Assembly: GCA_905215395.1 (NCBI GenBank)
Contig: CAJMQA010000092.1
Location: 1-11,243, forward strand
Source of the DNA: an uncultured bacterium
GTDB taxonomy: Bacteria; Bacteroidota; Bacteroidia; Bacteroidales; Marinifilaceae
DNA length: 11,243 nucleotides
Direction of reading: 5' to 3'
Below, in pieces: positions 8,769 through 11,243 of the stretch; positions within the stretch are counted from its first letter, which is position 1, and each line of letters begins with the position of its first letter. Made by a program: the position numbers and the translations under genes. A model generated the notes under the pieces. The model made no database searches and was not told the DNA's origin. It saw only the letters and a program-made list of their open reading frames with translations.

Positions 8769-8790
8769 GTTATATAATTAAGTGTATAAC
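8769..8790. promoter_or_regulatory. AT-rich inverted repeat upstream of susC (candidate operator or promoter element)
   Basis: Half-sites GTTATA (8769-8774) and TATAAC (8785-8790) are perfect inverted copies separated by 10 bp. They lie 27-48 bp upstream of the susC start codon, where the promoter served by the locus sigma factor would be expected. No match to the Bacteroides housekeeping -7 motif (TAnnTTTG) was found in this gap. The function is inferred only from position and symmetry; in AT-rich DNA chance is a real alternative. Confidence 0.3.
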
Positions 8791-8791
8791 A

Positions 8792-8819
8792 AGCAGATAA
8801 GGCCACCACCTTATCTGCT
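8792..8819 (-). terminator. Perfect 11-bp-stem hairpin between fecR and susC (terminator or attenuator)
   Basis: AGCAGATAAGG (8792-8802) and CCTTATCTGCT (8809-8819) are exact inverted copies around a 6-nt loop. It begins 17 bp after the fecR stop codon and ends about 50 bp before the susC start. On the minus strand it is followed by TGTTATACACTTAATT, which lacks a strong U tract, so it is not a textbook intrinsic terminator. It may reduce read-through from the sigma/anti-sigma genes, protect the 3' end of their mRNA, or act in the susC leader. Confidence 0.6.
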
Positions 8820-8836
8820 ATTCTATAAAACAATCT

Positions 8837-10000
8837 CTATTTCATTACCCTCACAGTCCTTCCTTCTATACTGAATTTTCCTTTTTGTGTATTTGCTTTT
8901 TTCCGTAATACCCTCTCTATACCATCATAACGCTTCATTTCCAAAGAAAAACGTATTTTTTTCAGATCCGGTTGAAGAAAAGAAACATTCAGATTATACC
9001 AACGGGCCAACTGTTCCAGTATAATATCCAATTCAGTATCTGAAAACCAGAAGATCCCTTCTTTCCACAAACCATAATTTTGAGCATTCACCTTATGAAC
9101 TTTAAAATCAGACTGTCCAGATTCTAAAACCGCCTGCTCACCCGGATGCAATTCCAGATTATTCTCTCCCTTTGTCAGGCTTACTTTTCCCGAAATTAAA
9201 GTCGTCACTACTTCTCCCTGATACCCGGATACATTAAAACTTGTACCCAACACCCGGATTTCAACCCCATTGATTTTCACAATAAAAGGGCTGTGTTCAT
9301 TATGTTTTACCTCAAAATATACTTCACCTTCCATTTCAACTTCTCTTACATCATGAGCAAAAACAACAGGATATTTCAATTTCGAACCGGCATTCAACCA
9401 AACACGCGTACCATCAGATAACAGCAAGGAGAATTCTCCTCCCACTGGCACAATTAAAGTATTGTATTTCAGAACAACTTCCGTTTCTCTCCCTAAAGTC
9501 TCTTCATATTGAAGCACATCACCTGTTGCTGAAATCCGTGCATTTCCAGTTTCCCGGATATCCAACAGAGTCTCTCCGGTTATATTTAACTCTTTACCAT
9601 CAGCCAGAATCAACTGTGCTTTGACTTTCCCCGGAACAACCTCTTCTGTAACAGGAACAACTTCTAAAACTGCCGGATGCTCTTTAAAATAGAGGTATAC
9701 ACTTAAACATAGAGGAATAAAGAACAAAGCAGCATATTGGAAAATACGTCTCCTTCGGATTGATTTTACCGGTATTCTTTGTTCAAACTTTATCCACATT
9801 TCATCAAGCTTCGGACACTCAGGACGTCCTTTGACCACTTCCTCCCGGATTCTCTGCAACTCTTCTCTATGCAGGGACGACTCGTCCAGCCATTCCTCCA
9901 ACTGTTTCTGTTCCTCATCAGAAGCTACACCGATATAATATTTACCTATCCAGCGTGCCACATTCAATCTTTTTCGAAGTCTGCAATCCATTTCAATCAT
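8837..10000 (-). CDS. FecR-family transmembrane anti-sigma factor
   Basis: The 387-residue product has a cytoplasmic N-terminal region of about 80 residues (RWIGKYYIGVASDEEQKQLE, the sigma-binding part in this family). An Arg-rich stop (RRRR, 82-85) precedes one membrane helix (about 86-105) and a periplasmic part. The FecR domain is clear at about 183-275: VPVGGEFSLLLSDGTRVWLN, VEMEGEVYFEV and LGTSFNV. The C-terminal DUF4974 region (about 315-387, LDIILEQLARWYNLNVSF) is thought to contact the STN domain of the transporter. It would hold the adjacent ECF sigma factor inactive until SusC reports ligand. The gene lies 116 bp after the sigma gene, a fairly wide gap, so its own promoter is possible. 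Met1 or Met4 could be the start. The family assignment is secure; pairing with this SusC is inferred from adjacency. Confidence 0.94.
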   Translation of the reverse strand: MIEMDCRLRKRLNVARWIGKYYIGVASDEEQKQLEEWLDESSLHREELQRIREEVVKGRPECPKLDEMWIKFEQRIPVKSIRRRRIFQYAALFFIPLCLSVYLYFKEHPAVLEVVPVTEEVVPGKVKAQLILADGKELNITGETLLDIRETGNARISATGDVLQYEETLGRETEVVLKYNTLIVPVGGEFSLLLSDGTRVWLNAGSKLKYPVVFAHDVREVEMEGEVYFEVKHNEHSPFIVKINGVEIRVLGTSFNVSGYQGEVVTTLISGKVSLTKGENNLELHPGEQAVLESGQSDFKVHKVNAQNYGLWKEGIFWFSDTELDIILEQLARWYNLNVSFLQPDLKKIRFSLEMKRYDGIERVLRKKANTQKGKFSIEGRTVRVMK

Positions 10001-10116
10001 TTTAATTGGAAGACAACTGAAAAAGAAAAGCGGGTGTGTGTAGATATAACTTTTTTTTTAATAAATTAAGCAAATTGATATAAAAAACACTAAATTACAA
10101 CTATTTATATGTTGTT
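10001..10116. other. AT-rich gap between the sigma factor and fecR genes
   Basis: This 116-bp gap has no coding signal. It contains a T8 run near 10053 (A8 on the transcribed strand), a short GTGTGTGT tract near 10033-10040 and a weak inverted repeat ACAAC/GTTGT with a 9-nt loop just after the sigma factor stop. None forms a convincing terminator. A separate promoter for fecR could sit here, but no consensus TAnnTTTG element was found on the minus strand. Confidence 0.4.
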
Positions 10117-10665
10117 TTAATGTCCTGATAAAGTAGTAAAAAAGATAAGTAACCACAGGTATTCTTTATCAACATATTTACGAAGGGTCAAATAAGCAGC
10201 TTTCTTCAGACTTTTTACTGTATTGACAGAAATATGGAGCTCTTCTGCAACCTCATTATTATTTTTTCCCTCCAGATTCAATAAAATGATTTTCCGGGTC
10301 TGAGCAGGCAATCGGTCAATTGCGGCATAAAGAATCCGAATGGTTTCATGAAGAGTCACTTCCTGCAAATAATTCTCATCATCCCTCTCATCGTTTTGAA
10401 ATCTCAACTGGATATTTTCTTCTACACGCAGGTGTTTATAATGGTTAAAATATAATCGTCGGGCAATCGTATATAAAAACGCCTTTGCATTCTCCAAGGA
10501 TTCAAACTCTTCCCTACTCTCATAAAGCTTTACAAAAGCTTCTTGGGTTAAATCCTGTGCAAGTTCTCCATCTCCTGTATATTTACGCATTAAAGCATAC
10601 ACCGGAGGAAAAAACTCATGAAAGAATTTCTTAAATTCAATATGCGATCTAATTCTAACACCCAT
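10117..10665 (-). CDS. ECF-type RNA polymerase sigma factor (FecI-like, Bacteroidota sigma-70 family)
   Basis: The 182-residue product has the two-domain layout of an ECF sigma factor. Region 2 lies at about 10-78 (FKKFFHEFFPPVYALMRKYT, DLTQEAFVKLYE, KAFLYTIARRLYFNHYK). Region 4 is a helix-turn-helix at about 115-165 (DRLPAQTRKIILL, NEVAEELHISVNTVKSLKKA). It would recruit RNA polymerase to the susC operon promoter, and perhaps to its own, once released by FecR. The last 14 residues (YLWLLIFFTTLSGH) form a short hydrophobic tail outside region 4; similar tails occur in other Bacteroidales ECF factors beside SusCD loci, and membrane association is only a guess. ATG at 10663-10665 is the natural start. 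It lies 100 bp downstream of crcB, so it probably starts a new transcript. Confidence 0.94.
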   Translation of the reverse strand: MGVRIRSHIEFKKFFHEFFPPVYALMRKYTGDGELAQDLTQEAFVKLYESREEFESLENAKAFLYTIARRLYFNHYKHLRVEENIQLRFQNDERDDENYLQEVTLHETIRILYAAIDRLPAQTRKIILLNLEGKNNNEVAEELHISVNTVKSLKKAAYLTLRKYVDKEYLWLLIFFTTLSGH

Positions 10666-10673
10666 TATAAAAA

Positions 10674-10681
10674 CAAAAATA
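10674..10681 (-). promoter_or_regulatory. Possible Bacteroides -7 element upstream of the sigma factor gene
   Basis: The minus strand reads TATTTTTG, an exact match to the TAnnTTTG -7 consensus of Bacteroidota housekeeping promoters. It sits only 8 bp from the sigma factor ATG, so the mRNA would be nearly leaderless, and no clear -33 TTTG/TTG box lies at the right distance upstream. The match may therefore be accidental. Confidence 0.2.
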
Positions 10682-10765
10682 ATTGTTTTCCTTTAATAAT
10701 AACTAGTAATATTCTTTGTTCCTCTTATTTTTTATAAAGTCCATTACCAAAATATTGGGTTTATA

Positions 10766-11149
10766 TTATTGTGTTACTATTTTTGAAAAAATAACACCAG
10801 CCCATACAGCTAAAATTCCCAACAAAACACTCCCGGCGACATAGAGAGCAAGCGTCCAGTAATTTCCAGTCTCAAATAATTTGAAACTTTCGGCCGAAAA
10901 AGTCGAGAAAGTAGTATACCCTCCGCAAAAACCAATGATTAACAAATACTTCAGTCCATTGTCAAAAATCCGGTAATATATAGATAGCCCTATTAAAAAA
11001 CCAATAATAAAACATCCTAATGTATTCACAATAAAAGTGGCCAACGGAAAAACATATGAAAATTGTTTCCCGATCCACCACGAAGTCAGGTAACGTAAAA
11101 TACTTCCCAATGCTCCTCCTAAAGCAACCAATACCAACTGTTTCAACAT
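10766..11149 (-). CDS. crcB: CrcB/FluC fluoride ion channel
   Basis: From the ATG the product has 127 residues, the normal length for this family. The start follows directly on an in-frame GTG at 11150-11152, which would add one residue. Four membrane segments are visible. Family motifs include GGALGSILRY near the N-terminus, the TFIVNTLGCF helix with its conserved Asn (about 42-43) and the GFCGGYTTFSTFSAE segment (about 74-88), with the phenylalanines and helix break that line the pore. FluC channels assemble as antiparallel dimers in the inner membrane and export fluoride passively, protecting enolase and pyrophosphatase. It lies about 20 bp after a possible upstream gene tail and 100 bp before the sigma factor gene. 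It is thus probably unrelated to the transporter locus. No fluoride riboswitch is seen immediately upstream. Confidence 0.95.
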   Translation of the reverse strand: MLKQLVLVALGGALGSILRYLTSWWIGKQFSYVFPLATFIVNTLGCFIIGFLIGLSIYYRIFDNGLKYLLIIGFCGGYTTFSTFSAESFKLFETGNYWTLALYVAGSVLLGILAVWAGVIFSKIVTQ

Positions 11150-11170
11150 CACAATATATTTATAAAAGAT

Positions 11171-11243
11171 TTACTCCTTTTCATAAAGAAACTGTAAAGC
11201 ACAATACCCCGCAATCCTGAAGCCCCATGCCTTCCCCGGCATA
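11171..11243 (-). CDS. Possible C-terminal tail of an unidentified gene upstream of crcB (partial)
   Basis: One minus frame enters from the window edge and stops with TAA at 11171-11173, giving a tail KAWGFRIAGYCALQFLYEKE. It would end about 21 bp before the crcB ATG, a spacing typical of a shared transcript. The other two minus frames are also open across much of this short piece, so the frame choice rests only on natural-looking composition and position. The family is not recognised. Confidence 0.3.
   Translation of the reverse strand, partial: MPGKAWGFRIAGYCALQFLYEKE

Noticed and set aside
10747..10758. CCAAAATATTGG as a terminator for crcB
   Set aside because: The stem is only four base pairs with an AATA loop and no strong T tract follows, so it cannot be supported as a terminator.
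11150..11243. Fluoride riboswitch upstream of crcB
   Set aside because: Only about 90 bases are visible upstream, and I see neither the compact pseudoknot pattern nor enough leader between the possible upstream gene and crcB.
1..11243. CRISPR array, tRNA, rRNA, IS element or prophage genes
   Set aside because: No spaced repeats, tRNA-like folds, transposase or integrase motifs, or phage genes were seen on either strand.

Overview
The window reads as chromosome of a gut-type member of the Bacteroidota, most like the Odoribacter/Butyricimonas branch of Bacteroidales. This rests on a SusC/SusD pair with an STN domain on SusC, a FecI/FecR-type sigma/anti-sigma pair, DUF4843 and PKD-like lipoproteins, lipobox signal peptides and moderately AT-rich DNA. 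The genus is an inference from gene content; no marker gene is present.

All well-supported genes lie on the minus strand, so the functional order runs from right to left. At the far right is the possible tail of an unidentified gene (11171-11243), then crcB/fluC, a fluoride channel (10766-11149). After a 100-bp gap comes a regulatory pair: an ECF sigma factor (10117-10665) and a FecR-like membrane anti-sigma factor (8837-10000). A perfect 11-bp-stem hairpin (8792-8819) and an AT-rich inverted repeat (8769-8790) separate them from a compact operon. The operon holds a SusC-type TonB-dependent transporter with an N-terminal STN signalling domain (5395-8742), a SusD-type binding lipoprotein (3932-5368), a DUF4843 lipoprotein (3148-3921), a PKD-like lipoprotein (1451-3124) and an exported thioredoxin-fold protein (435-1454). 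Gaps are 26, 10 and 23 bp, and the last two genes overlap by 4 bp (ATGA).

The genes form a self-regulated outer-membrane uptake locus. Ligand captured by SusC/SusD and the accessory surface lipoproteins would be signalled through the STN domain to FecR, which releases the sigma factor to raise transcription of the susC operon. There is no glycoside hydrolase, polysaccharide lyase, sulfatase or peptidase in view, so the substrate cannot be read from the window; a non-glycan ligand is possible.

The most notable irregularity is at the 3' end of the thioredoxin-fold gene. Its frame stops at 435, but an overlapping -1 frame continues with protein-like sequence to 214, suggesting a one-base indel or, less likely, programmed frameshifting. 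The left edge (1-213) holds a possible tail of a plus-strand gene ending at 60, followed by AT-rich DNA with a perfect 16-bp palindrome.
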